A stretch of DNA of 5,958 nt from Leptospira stimsonii (GCF_003545875.1 NZ_QHCS01000015.1:1-5958); one strand, 5' to 3'; numbered from the stretch's first letter, positions 1-5,666 are shown. Notes: generated by a model from the sequence alone, not told the origin. Translations and numbers: made by a program.

Positions 1-990
1 TATCTTGCGGATGCAGAGGAGAAGAGATCGAAGCAGGAGAGAAACAACCAGCGTCAAGGCGCGGATGCGATCGCGGGGCTAGGGGTTGCTTTTGGAGGCA
101 GAAGAGAAGACGGAGTAACTATGGGGCACGGTGGAGGAGCTGGAGAACCGAATACCGGGCTTGGTGGAACAGGAGATCATGGTCCGCTACAGACAGGAAG
201 TTCTTCGGGATCTTTTGGACCTGATGGGAAACCTGTTAAATCAAATCAAAACACAGAAAATGGCAATGGAAGTTTAAAACCTGTAAAGAGTTATGAAAAT
301 ACTGGCTTCTTTGAAGGAATTGGGCAACGATTTAGTAACTTAGTTTCTGGTAATGGTTTTAATACTAATGCGGGCTTAATTCATAACGCTGAAGCCTATG
401 GAGGTAAATTGGCTGGTCTTTTGAAGGCTTCTGAGTTAGGATACGCTTCTTCGGCTAAGGATGTAGCAGAGGTCGTTGATTATTATCAAAAAAATAATAG
501 AGATAATAATCTTCAGGCGCAAACTGAGGCGGGGAAAAATATTGTTTCTCAAGCTGAACGTTTGATGAAGCTGAACCAAATTAGCCCCTTTACTTACAAA
601 TTAGGTAATACAGGAACTGGCGGCTTAATGGATTGCACTGGCTTCGTTTATAGATCCAATAAGAACGCTGGTTTCGATCATATTCCATATATTGGAGGTT
701 CATCGATCGAGGTTTCTGATCATTACAAGGCATTGAACCCTTCAGAACGTCAAGCCGGTGATATCAAGATTATAACTATTCGAGATAGTAACGGTAAGGT
801 AGTTGATGGTCATGGAATGATTTACAATGGTGGTAAAACAGGAAAAGAGTTTTACGAAATGTCTAGCAAAGGAATGAAAACAAATGGCGATTACCTGGAA
901 AAACACTATACTGGAATCTATGGAAAAAAAATGGAAAAAGAAGGATATACAATGGAAGGCGGATATTACCGACCGCTTGAGAAACAGTGA
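1..990 (+). CDS. Polymorphic toxin C-terminal end with NlpC/P60-like hydrolase domain (5' partial)
   Basis: The frame is open from the left edge to TGA at 988-990 (329 codons visible), so the ATG at 121 is probably internal. Numbering from nt 1, residues 12-26 are the core ERNNQRQGADAIAG shared with the second cassette. A Gly/Ser-rich linker follows with DHGPLQT at 59-65, and the toxin domain spans about 178-329. That domain has DCTGF (Cys212), DGH (His271) and FYEMS (Glu286), in the order of the Cys, His and third polar residue of NlpC/P60 or CHAP papain-fold hydrolases, which cut peptidoglycan peptides. The homology is by motif only. No signal peptide is visible; export would depend on the missing N-terminal part. 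An immunity gene follows after 9 nt. The 5' part is GC-richer than the toxin end, as expected for a constant core joined to a variable tip. An alternative is a housekeeping cell-wall hydrolase, which the paired secreted gene and duplicated layout make less likely. Confidence 0.8.
   Translation, partial: YLADAEEKRSKQERNNQRQGADAIAGLGVAFGGRREDGVTMGHGGGAGEPNTGLGGTGDHGPLQTGSSSGSFGPDGKPVKSNQNTENGNGSLKPVKSYENTGFFEGIGQRFSNLVSGNGFNTNAGLIHNAEAYGGKLAGLLKASELGYASSAKDVAEVVDYYQKNNRDNNLQAQTEAGKNIVSQAERLMKLNQISPFTYKLGNTGTGGLMDCTGFVYRSNKNAGFDHIPYIGGSSIEVSDHYKALNPSERQAGDIKIITIRDSNGKVVDGHGMIYNGGKTGKEFYEMSSKGMKTNGDYLEKHYTGIYGKKMEKEGYTMEGGYYRPLEKQ
34..88 (+). repeat. Conserved core block, copy 1 (pre-toxin recombination region)
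   Basis: Bases 34-77 are identical over 44 bp to 2559-2602, and the next 11 bases differ only by GCT versus TGC before a shared AGGGGTTG. Beyond nt 88 the two genes diverge at the base level. The block encodes QERNNQRQGADAIAG and sits in frame in both cassettes. Identity at the DNA level, next to toxin domains that are much more diverged, suggests recent recombination or gene conversion here. Confidence 0.85.
112..123 (+). promoter_or_regulatory. Candidate internal ribosome binding site and ATG
   Basis: GGAG at 112-115 lies 5 nt before an in-frame ATG at 121. If used, it would make a 289-residue protein carrying the linker and the toxin domain but not the core. The frame is also open upstream and the upstream residues match the second cassette, so a longer product is still the default reading. 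The second cassette has AAGG at 2724-2727, 5 nt before an ATG at 2733, at the equivalent place. Confidence 0.3.
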
Positions 991-999
991 GGTACTTAA

Positions 1000-1521
1000 A
1001 TGAAACAATTATGTGTATTTCTATTATTTTTTGGAGTTAGTTTTCAGATGAACGCTGAAGAAAATAAAACTGAAAAATATAAAGATATAAAGATATTTGC
1101 AGATCGATTCGTAAACAAATACATTAATTTGCAATATATTCTTTCTGAGAATAAGTTGGTTGAAGCTATTGAAAAAGAATTTTTTGACGATGATACAACT
1201 ATATCGCCCCCGGGTGATCAAGATACTGGAATCAAAATTAACGTAGTGAAGTCTTTTCGTATAGACTCTATATCCGATGAAGGGGATTTCTTCGCTGTGG
1301 ATGTTTTTTTTCTCGTCGATAGCGAATGTAAGGTTATAGATGAACACATTAAGTGTGTTCCATTTAATAAAGAAAAAGACGTGCGATTTGGTGTAAGTCG
1401 AGTCAATCGTAAGCTTAAAATACGATTTGTATATTCCCAGATTTTTACGACAAAAGAACAATTACTCTCATACGCCAAAAGAATGAAATATAAAGTTGAA
1501 CCTGAGCGTCGCAAAAACTAA
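1000..1521 (+). CDS. Probable immunity protein, secreted (periplasmic), cognate to the first toxin
   Basis: A 173-residue protein. GAGG at 989-992 overlaps the toxin stop codon and lies 7 nt before the ATG, so the pair is probably co-transcribed. Residues 1-19 look like a Sec signal peptide: Lys2, a hydrophobic run at 4-15, and a possible cut after Ala19. The mature part shares FADRF, FDD..T.ISP.GD.D (residues 62-75) and two cysteines (110, 119) with the protein at 3701-4225; about a third of positions match by eye. No named family was recognised. The immunity role is inferred from position, size, export signal and pairing. Periplasmic location fits a toxin that attacks peptidoglycan. The last residues (RKN) and the stop codon fall inside a repeat also found after the second immunity gene, so the C-terminus may have been set by a cassette junction. 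Confidence 0.7.
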   Translation: MKQLCVFLLFFGVSFQMNAEENKTEKYKDIKIFADRFVNKYINLQYILSENKLVEAIEKEFFDDDTTISPPGDQDTGIKINVVKSFRIDSISDEGDFFAVDVFFLVDSECKVIDEHIKCVPFNKEKDVRFGVSRVNRKLKIRFVYSQIFTTKEQLLSYAKRMKYKVEPERRKN

Positions 1522-1566
1522 CCTTGGGGATAATTTTCTAATATAATGAAGCTCTGATTTGATTTT
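1509..1566 (+). repeat. Post-immunity tail repeat, copy 1
   Basis: These 58 bp match 4264-4321 at 52 of 58 positions, without gaps, by hand alignment. Each copy begins TCGCAAAAACTAAC at or just after the end of an immunity gene and ends in CTGATTTGATTTT. In this copy the repeat supplies the last codons and the stop of the immunity gene. A short piece of the same motif (CAAAAACTAACT) recurs at 5717-5728. It marks the 3' edge of a cassette. Confidence 0.8.
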
Positions 1567-1586
1567 TGTCCGACTTTCAAGTGAAT

Positions 1587-1610
1587 GCCGACTTCGAGGT
1601 CGGCTTTTTT
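1587..1610 (+). terminator. Rho-independent terminator after the first toxin-immunity pair
   Basis: GCCGAC at 1587-1592 pairs with GTCGGC at 1599-1604 around the loop TTCGAG, followed at once by six T. It lies 66 nt after the immunity stop codon and would end the first cassette's transcript, isolating the second cassette from read-through. Confidence 0.85.
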
Positions 1611-1621
1611 GTATTTCCCCA

Positions 1622-1649
1622 GCGTGAGCGATCGTAGCGGAAATCCTGC
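1622..1649 (+). repeat. 28-bp spacer repeat, copy 1
   Basis: GCGTGAGCGATCG, then AGCGGAAAT and CTGC after one variable base, matches 5776-5803 at 26 of 28 positions. Both copies lie upstream of an 88-bp leader repeat, though at different distances (71 and 67 bp). Function unknown. Confidence 0.7.
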
Positions 1650-1720
1650 GTAGCGCCGTTCCGATTAAAATGAAATCTTTCAGAGAAACAAAATTAAATC
1701 TTAATATTTCAAAAATATTG

Positions 1721-1808
1721 AATGGTGCGTAGCAGATTGAAGCGTAGAGCGCGACTCTGCGCTTGAAGACTGAGAAGATCTCGCGGAGGCACGCCCTAAC
1801 CGCAAGAG
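1721..1808 (+). repeat. 88-bp cassette leader repeat, copy 1, with hairpin
   Basis: Identical to 5871-5958 except at 1731 (A here, T there). Inside it, AGCGTAGAG at 1741-1749 pairs with CTCTGCGCT at 1755-1763 around the loop CGCGA (one G-T wobble). The last bases (AACCGCAAGAG) resemble the start of a core repeat unit, as in AACCGACAAGAC at 2199-2210, with one base missing. That places the boundary between non-coding leader and cassette core at about 1798. The near-identity suggests recent duplication or a site maintained for recombination. Confidence 0.85.
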
Positions 1809-1859
1809 AACGGCTTTGGCGCGAGTGTAGGAGTAGGGTACGGTCCTGCAACAGTCAGC

Positions 1860-2474
1860 GTGGGTGTCAGCCAACACGGTGGAGTGGATATTGGTTTAGG
1901 ATTTCAATACAAAGGTTTTAACGCAGGTCTGAATTACAATACGAAGACTAAGGGTTTGGATACGAATGCTGGTTATTCTACTGAAGGCGGAAATAGCTTT
2001 GCGCTCAGTTACAATCAACAGAGCGGAGTTGGGGCGAGTGTTGGTTTGCAGGCTGGAACTTCGAAAGTTAGCTTCAACGCAGGTTTAAGCTACTCGCAGC
2101 AAGGCGGAGTGTCAGCGAATGCAGGAGTCGGCTTGGGATTAGGGAAGAACGCATCGACAGGATCGTATGCGGGATCCTTAAACTTGGGAGTGAGCTACAA
2201 CCGACAAGACGGATTTGGAGCGAATGCGGGACTTTCTTCAAATAACAACAAGATTCTTCCTGGAATGGGAGCTACGATTTCTAAATCAGAATTTGGAGGC
2301 TTTGGAGCTGATATTTCGACGGATCAGTATGGAAAACAAAAAGGTTTTAACGGATTCAGCGGAAGTCTTGCTTGGAACGAGAAGACTGGAGTGACCGCGA
2401 ACTTGAACGTGGGCGGTACAAATGCCTTGAGCTACAATTCTCAAACCGGACTCTCGTCTAACACTGATTTCCAA
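1860..2474 (+). repeat. Coding glycine-rich tandem repeats in the cassette core
   Basis: The protein shows imperfect units built around ALSYNQQSGVGASVGL, GLSYSQQGGVSANAGV, GVSYNRQDGFGANAGL, SLAWNEKTGVTANLNV and ALSYNSQTGLSSN, at uneven spacing of roughly 20-50 residues. The alternating pattern of aromatic, Asn and Gly residues suggests beta-strand repeats in a surface or secreted stalk. The structural reading is inference. Confidence 0.7.
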
Positions 2475-3701
2475 TCTCAGTATGCGATGAACAACGCTTT
2501 GGCGCAAGGTGTTGATCAGACCGACGAAGAGAAGGCTCATGCTTCTTCGAAAGCCGCTCAGGAGAGAAACAACCAGCGTCAAGGCGCGGATGCGATCGCG
2601 GGTGCAGGGGTTGAAACACAGAGACGGGAAGAGAATATTCTCGATCATGTTCTAAGTTCTGCCGGTGAAGTGTTAGGGAATGCTTGGGATGGCGCTAAAA
2701 ATGCACTTGGTTTTGGTCCTGACAAGGTAGTGATGATGCCGGCAATGAGTGGATATGGGGCGCCTTCAGATCATGGTCCGCTTCAGACTATTACAATTTC
2801 GGGTTCGTCTGAAGGAACTCCAAGCAAATACAAATTGACTGATTCCGAAATTGCGGACTTCAAAGCGAATACTAAGAATTCGAGCAAAGCTGAGATCGAG
2901 GCAAACATTGCGGCGTTGAAAAAAGGTGGATATGACACGAGTTCACTTGAAAAGATTGCTCGAGGAAGTAACGGGGCAGATTATATTCCTTCTAATCGAA
3001 TCGGAGATCCTATCGTCGTGACTGGAAGTAGAAGTCTGGGTGCTGGAGCAACAAGCGGCGCGGCTGCTGGGGATGTTCCAATTACTGGTAAAACTCAGAC
3101 TCTTGGTGAAAGAGCTGGTTCTTTGTTTGGGTCGATCGCAGATGGAGCTAAGGGATTGTGGAACAAGATGACCGGTGGGGATTCAAAGCCTGCTGCCCCA
3201 CCTACGAACGATGCGATTCAGAACGGAAAAAGAATCGTAAGTTCTGCTGAGGAGTTGCTGAATCAGCATAAAGAAACTCCATTTGGATATAAAATAGGTC
3301 AAACCGGACAAGATGGATTAATGGACTGTACAGGCTTTGTTTATCGAGCGGTTAACGGTGCTGGTTTTGATCATATTCCATATATGGGTGGAAGTCGGAT
3401 CCAAAGTTCACCCTTGTATCAAGAGATACCAGAATCACAAAGGATTCCGGGAGATATAAAGATTGTAACGGTTAAAGATAGTAATGGTGAAATTAAAGAT
3501 GGTCATGCAATGATTTATAACGGTGGCAACTCTGGAAAAGACTTTTACGAAATGTCCGGTGGACGGAGACCCGGGATAAAGTTATCTGGGGATTATATGG
3601 AAGATCATTACATTAAAAAAGAATATAAAGATGAATTTTTAAATGAAGGCTATCGTATGGAAAAAGGATATTATAGACCTTTACCCAAAGGAGTAAAATA
3701 A
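1860..3701 (+). CDS. Orphan polymorphic toxin cassette: glycine-rich repeat core, linker and NlpC/P60-like hydrolase
   Basis: GTG at 1860 is the only start in frame after a TAA at 1797-1799. No Shine-Dalgarno precedes it, and the 20 codons upstream still read as core (GFGASVGVGYGPATVSVGV), so this looks like the cut end of a longer parent gene. Residues 1-205 are glycine-rich repeats of the type LSYN..SG.GA..GL. The core ERNNQRQGADAIAG covers about 235-248 and DHGPLQT is 304-310. A variable linker includes IVVTGSR near 387. The toxin domain, about 456-613, has DCTGF (Cys490), DGH (His549) and FYEMS (Glu564). It is a little under 60% identical by eye to the first toxin domain, with all three candidate active-site residues kept. 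The core resembles what I recall of giant Leptospira repeat proteins (perhaps TIGR04388), not verified. The stop codon overlaps the immunity gene start by one base. It may be silent unless recombined onto an expressed parent. Confidence 0.8.
   Translation: MGVSQHGGVDIGLGFQYKGFNAGLNYNTKTKGLDTNAGYSTEGGNSFALSYNQQSGVGASVGLQAGTSKVSFNAGLSYSQQGGVSANAGVGLGLGKNASTGSYAGSLNLGVSYNRQDGFGANAGLSSNNNKILPGMGATISKSEFGGFGADISTDQYGKQKGFNGFSGSLAWNEKTGVTANLNVGGTNALSYNSQTGLSSNTDFQSQYAMNNALAQGVDQTDEEKAHASSKAAQERNNQRQGADAIAGAGVETQRREENILDHVLSSAGEVLGNAWDGAKNALGFGPDKVVMMPAMSGYGAPSDHGPLQTITISGSSEGTPSKYKLTDSEIADFKANTKNSSKAEIEANIAALKKGGYDTSSLEKIARGSNGADYIPSNRIGDPIVVTGSRSLGAGATSGAAAGDVPITGKTQTLGERAGSLFGSIADGAKGLWNKMTGGDSKPAAPPTNDAIQNGKRIVSSAEELLNQHKETPFGYKIGQTGQDGLMDCTGFVYRAVNGAGFDHIPYMGGSRIQSSPLYQEIPESQRIPGDIKIVTVKDSNGEIKDGHAMIYNGGNSGKDFYEMSGGRRPGIKLSGDYMEDHYIKKEYKDEFLNEGYRMEKGYYRPLPKGVK
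2559..2613 (+). repeat. Conserved core block, copy 2 (pre-toxin recombination region)
   Basis: The second copy of the block at 34-88, with the first 44 bp identical and in the same reading frame. Sequence upstream is similar only in part (DEEK..SK versus AEEKRSK), and downstream the linkers differ in length: about 20 residues from the block to V-x-M in the first cassette, about 40 here. Confidence 0.85.
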
Positions 3702-3703
3702 TG
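3687..3703 (+). promoter_or_regulatory. Shine-Dalgarno and overlapping stop-start of the second toxin-immunity pair
   Basis: AAAGGAG at 3687-3693 lies 7 nt before ATG 3701. The toxin stop TAA (3699-3701) and the immunity ATG share one base (TAATG), the usual sign of translational coupling. The strong site contrasts with the absence of one before the toxin's GTG. Confidence 0.85.
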
Positions 3704-4225
3704 AATAATGCTTTAGTAAAATTGAATATTCAAATTGTAATTGGATTGATCTTGATTTCTTGTTTAAGTAAGCAAGAAAACAAGGAAGAGTTCTTAAAAG
3801 TAGAAGAATTTGCAGAAAAATTTATATCAATATATCTCGAAAAAAAATATATGTTTAGTAAAGACTCTGAAATGAAAGAGATAGAAGATAAATATTTCGA
3901 TGACAAGACTGTCATTAGTCCGATTGGCGATTTGGATAATCCATATTTCTATATATCTAAAAATTTTAAAATTGTCAATGTTGATTTAGATGAAGGCTTC
4001 TATGGTGTGAGTATAGAATTTAAAATTATAGAAGAATGTAAAATAGATAAAGATAAAATTACAAATATTTATTGTACCAAAGTAGATAAGCTCAAAAAAT
4101 CACGCATGGGAGTAAGAAGGACGGAACAAGGCTTGAAAATCGATTTCGATTTTAATTCAAGAATTGTCGGAGCAAAATTATTTGCAAATTATCTTATAAG
4201 AGAGAATTACAACGTTTTTCGGTAG
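3701..4225 (+). CDS. Probable immunity lipoprotein cognate to the second toxin
   Basis: A 174-residue protein with a lipoprotein signal: Lys7, a hydrophobic stretch at 10-20, and the lipobox LISC with Cys21, so it is probably anchored to a membrane facing the periplasm. The mature part is homologous to the protein at 1000-1521: FAEKF (37-41), FDD.T.ISP.GD.D (66-79), ECK with Cys113, Cys125, and a closing G(L)KI segment. The kept cysteine pair could form a disulphide in the periplasm. The gene is clearly AT-richer than the toxin core before it, which is common for exchanged immunity genes. The family was not recognised; the immunity role is inferred from coupling to the toxin gene and export. 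It differs from the first protein in anchoring (lipid anchor versus a soluble signal peptide). Confidence 0.75.
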   Translation: MNNALVKLNIQIVIGLILISCLSKQENKEEFLKVEEFAEKFISIYLEKKYMFSKDSEMKEIEDKYFDDKTVISPIGDLDNPYFYISKNFKIVNVDLDEGFYGVSIEFKIIEECKIDKDKITNIYCTKVDKLKKSRMGVRRTEQGLKIDFDFNSRIVGAKLFANYLIRENYNVFR

Positions 4226-4226
4226 C

Positions 4227-4264
4227 GTGTCCAAGTGTCCTAGTGTCCTAGTGTCCTAGTGTCT
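4227..4264 (+). repeat. 8-bp tandem repeat after the second immunity gene
   Basis: Units GTGTCCAA (4227), GTGTCCTA (4235, 4243, 4251) and a partial GTGTCT (4259) follow each other without gaps, starting 1 nt after the immunity stop codon. Such arrays change copy number by slippage, so this may be a variable-number locus between strains. It is non-coding, so slippage would not shift the immunity frame. Confidence 0.9.
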
Positions 4265-4321
4265 CGCAAAAACTAACTTTGCAGATAATTTTCCAATATA
4301 ACGAATCTCTGATTTGATTTT
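4264..4321 (+). repeat. Post-immunity tail repeat, copy 2
   Basis: Matches 1509-1566 at 52 of 58 positions. Here it begins after the 8-bp array, 38 nt past the stop codon, instead of inside the immunity gene. GATTTGA at its end (4311-4317) can pair with TCAAATC at 4337-4343, ahead of a short T run at 4349-4353. That is a weak terminator at best, unlike the strong one after the first copy. Confidence 0.8.
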
Positions 4322-4436
4322 GACTTAATTCTAAACTCAAATCTGGGGTTTTTGATCGCAAGATCACATTCCAAAAGCTGAATTTAGCAATATTTGAAAC
4401 AATTTTTGGAAATAAAAAAGAATCAGGGTATAGGTT

Positions 4437-4490
4437 GCCTAACTCGCTTGCGGAGCAAGTTTTCAAAACTCTCACAAAAGAACGTTAGGC
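4437..4490 (-). other. Nested inverted repeats over the transposase stop codon
   Basis: GCCTAAC (4437-4443) pairs with GTTAGGC (4484-4490), which contains the transposase stop. Inside are CTTGC-GGA-GCAAG (4447-4459) and AGTTTT-C-AAAACT (4458-4470). This could form a transcript-end structure for the minus-strand gene or mark an element edge. There is no long T run on the minus strand, so a normal intrinsic terminator is not supported. Confidence 0.35.
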
Positions 4491-5552
4491 TACTCTTTCG
4501 TAAGAATATGTATGATAGAGACCACCAAGAACGGGAGTGGAAATGAGTTTTCCTTTTCCGTCTTTAGGCGGTTTTAGAATCGGAGAATCTTTGTTCAAAG
4601 CAAGATGAGTTCGATGATGATTGTAAAAATGAATAAACTCTTCTAACCTTTTTTCTAAATGATATTGATTGATCGGAATGAAATAATCCAAGAATTCATT
4701 TCTACAAGTTTTAACCCAACGTTCCGCATAGCAGTTTTGCCAGGGAGAATAACGGGTTGTCTTTTTGTGTTTAATTCCGAATCTTTCTAAGTATTTACTA
4801 AATCGTTTTCCGAATAAGGGATCGTTATCAGACAAGAAATATCGAATCTTCTTCCCTGACTTTGTTTGTTTTCGAATCGCACACTTCAAAACTCGTTTCA
4901 TCCAATTCGTAGTCGGGTTTGTATGAATATCAAAATGAAGGATTTGTCTTGTTCCAACTTCTAAAAAGAAAACTACACGAAAGATTTCTTTAAAATTTGC
5001 AGAGTAAGAAGTAAAGGTATCAGAAACGATCATCGTGTCAGAATGAAGGGAATAGAACTGTTTCCAAGAAAGTCGCCTTTTAGGATCCGGAGGACGTTTG
5101 GGAATGTATTTAGAAACAGTTCTTTCTGAAAATGCATGTCCTAACTTTAAAAGCAAACCGTGCAGTTTTGTCGCGCCCCAGATTTTGTTTTCCTTAGCGA
5201 CTCTACGAATGAGTTTGATGATGTCCCAAGGGACATTGGGTCTTCCCGGTTTTTTACTTCTTGAAATCATTGTCCAAAAGATTTTGAGTTTGTTCTTTTT
5301 CCATTCTAAGAAAGTTGCGGGACTAACAAGAATTAGATCTTTTTTCCAATGTGGATGTTCCCAAGAAAGAAAGATGAGCTTCAGTCTTTCGAATGGTTTT
5401 GTTTGAATCTTTTTGTTCTTTCGTTTGAACGCTACAAGTTGTGATTTTAGAAAGAGAACTTGCATAGCGTTTTGTGTTTGATTTTGAAAACCGGAAATGA
5501 ACCGAAAGAGCAAAATACAGTTAAGAAGCAGGGAAAGCTCGAGTTCAAGCAT
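4485..5552 (-). CDS. DDE integrase-core transposase, intact
   Basis: A 355-residue protein with the layout of the single-ORF integrase-core (rve) transposases widespread in bacteria. An N-terminal segment is followed by a helix-turn-helix region (about 103-150, with KPGRP and WGATKLHGLLLKLG...SERTVSKY), then the catalytic core (about 170-320) and a short tail (VLGGLYH). Candidate catalytic residues are Asp178 (VSDTF), Asp242 (LSDND) and Glu277 (CYAERWV); the last two have 34 residues between them, as in D-D-35-E type enzymes. All three are present and the frame is unbroken, so the enzyme could be active. No Shine-Dalgarno is evident at this ATG; Met30 is a possible later start, but residues 31-45 still resemble the family's N-terminus. 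I cannot assign an IS name. It is oriented against the toxin cassettes, so it would not carry their transcription onward. Confidence 0.85.
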   Translation of the reverse strand: MLELELSLLLNCILLFRFISGFQNQTQNAMQVLFLKSQLVAFKRKNKKIQTKPFERLKLIFLSWEHPHWKKDLILVSPATFLEWKKNKLKIFWTMISRSKKPGRPNVPWDIIKLIRRVAKENKIWGATKLHGLLLKLGHAFSERTVSKYIPKRPPDPKRRLSWKQFYSLHSDTMIVSDTFTSYSANFKEIFRVVFFLEVGTRQILHFDIHTNPTTNWMKRVLKCAIRKQTKSGKKIRYFLSDNDPLFGKRFSKYLERFGIKHKKTTRYSPWQNCYAERWVKTCRNEFLDYFIPINQYHLEKRLEEFIHFYNHHRTHLALNKDSPILKPPKDGKGKLISTPVLGGLYHTYSYERVA

Positions 5553-5636
5553 TGATATTATTTGTATCGGATGAGAGTTAGAGGTGAAATAAAAAATCTC
5601 AGAAACCCTCTTTTCATTGACAAAACAGGCTTTTGA

Positions 5637-5666
5637 ATCAACTCTTCAATACATTGAAGAGTTGAT
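5637..5666. repeat. Perfect inverted repeat, 14-bp arms with 2-nt spacer
   Basis: ATCAACTCTTCAAT and ATTGAAGAGTTGAT are exact reverse complements around AC. It lies 84 nt upstream of the transposase start. No T run follows on either strand, so it is unlikely to be a terminator. It may be an operator for a dimeric regulator, a hairpin limiting transposase expression, or part of an element end. Confidence 0.85.

Larger units (their letters stand above)
1522..1859 (+). other. Inter-cassette spacer
   Basis: No convincing gene is seen here on either strand. In order it holds the rest of the tail repeat, an intrinsic terminator (1587-1610), a 28-bp repeat (1622-1649), an AT-rich palindrome with arms AATATTT and AAATATT (1703-1719), the 88-bp leader repeat (1721-1808), and about 50 bp that read in the frame of the next cassette but have no start codon. 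No convincing promoter was seen before the second cassette. Confidence 0.7.

Noticed and set aside
1024..1514. Minus-strand open frames opposite the first immunity gene
   Set aside because: They are shadows of a better-supported plus-strand gene with a ribosome binding site, signal peptide and a homologue.
1509..1530. Integron attC site based on the repeated AACTAAC motif
   Set aside because: The bases do not fit the RYYYAAC/GTTRRRY core pattern, and no integrase of the tyrosine type is present.
1629..1640. GCGATCGC-type palindrome as a HIP1-like element
   Set aside because: The perfect octamer occurs only in the second copy of the 28-bp repeat and inside the core coding block (GCGATCGCGGG); there is no dense dispersal as in cyanobacteria.
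1468..1851. Minus-strand open frame of 127 codons across the spacer
   Set aside because: It covers the terminator, the 28-bp repeat and the 88-bp leader repeat, overlaps the immunity gene end and has no recognisable domain; it is arginine- and serine-rich in the way antisense frames often are.
2286..2648. Minus-strand open frame inside the second cassette
   Set aside because: It is opposite conserved core coding sequence and has no domain or start signal.
4227..4264. CRISPR-like array
   Set aside because: Units are 8 bp and directly adjacent, with no spacers.
4311..4353. Terminator after the second immunity gene
   Set aside because: The stem is seven AT-rich pairs with a 19-nt loop, and the T run is separated from it by several bases, too weak to call.
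4248..4475. Minus-strand 75-codon open frame after the transposase
   Set aside because: It runs through the tail repeat and the 8-bp tandem array, with no recognisable product.
5098..5406. Plus-strand open frame opposite the transposase
   Set aside because: It is antisense to conserved transposase sequence; nothing supports expression.
5595..5623. Sigma-70 promoter for the transposase on the minus strand
   Set aside because: TTGTCA is a fair -35, but the hexamers 17-19 nt downstream (such as GAGATT) are poor matches to TATAAT.
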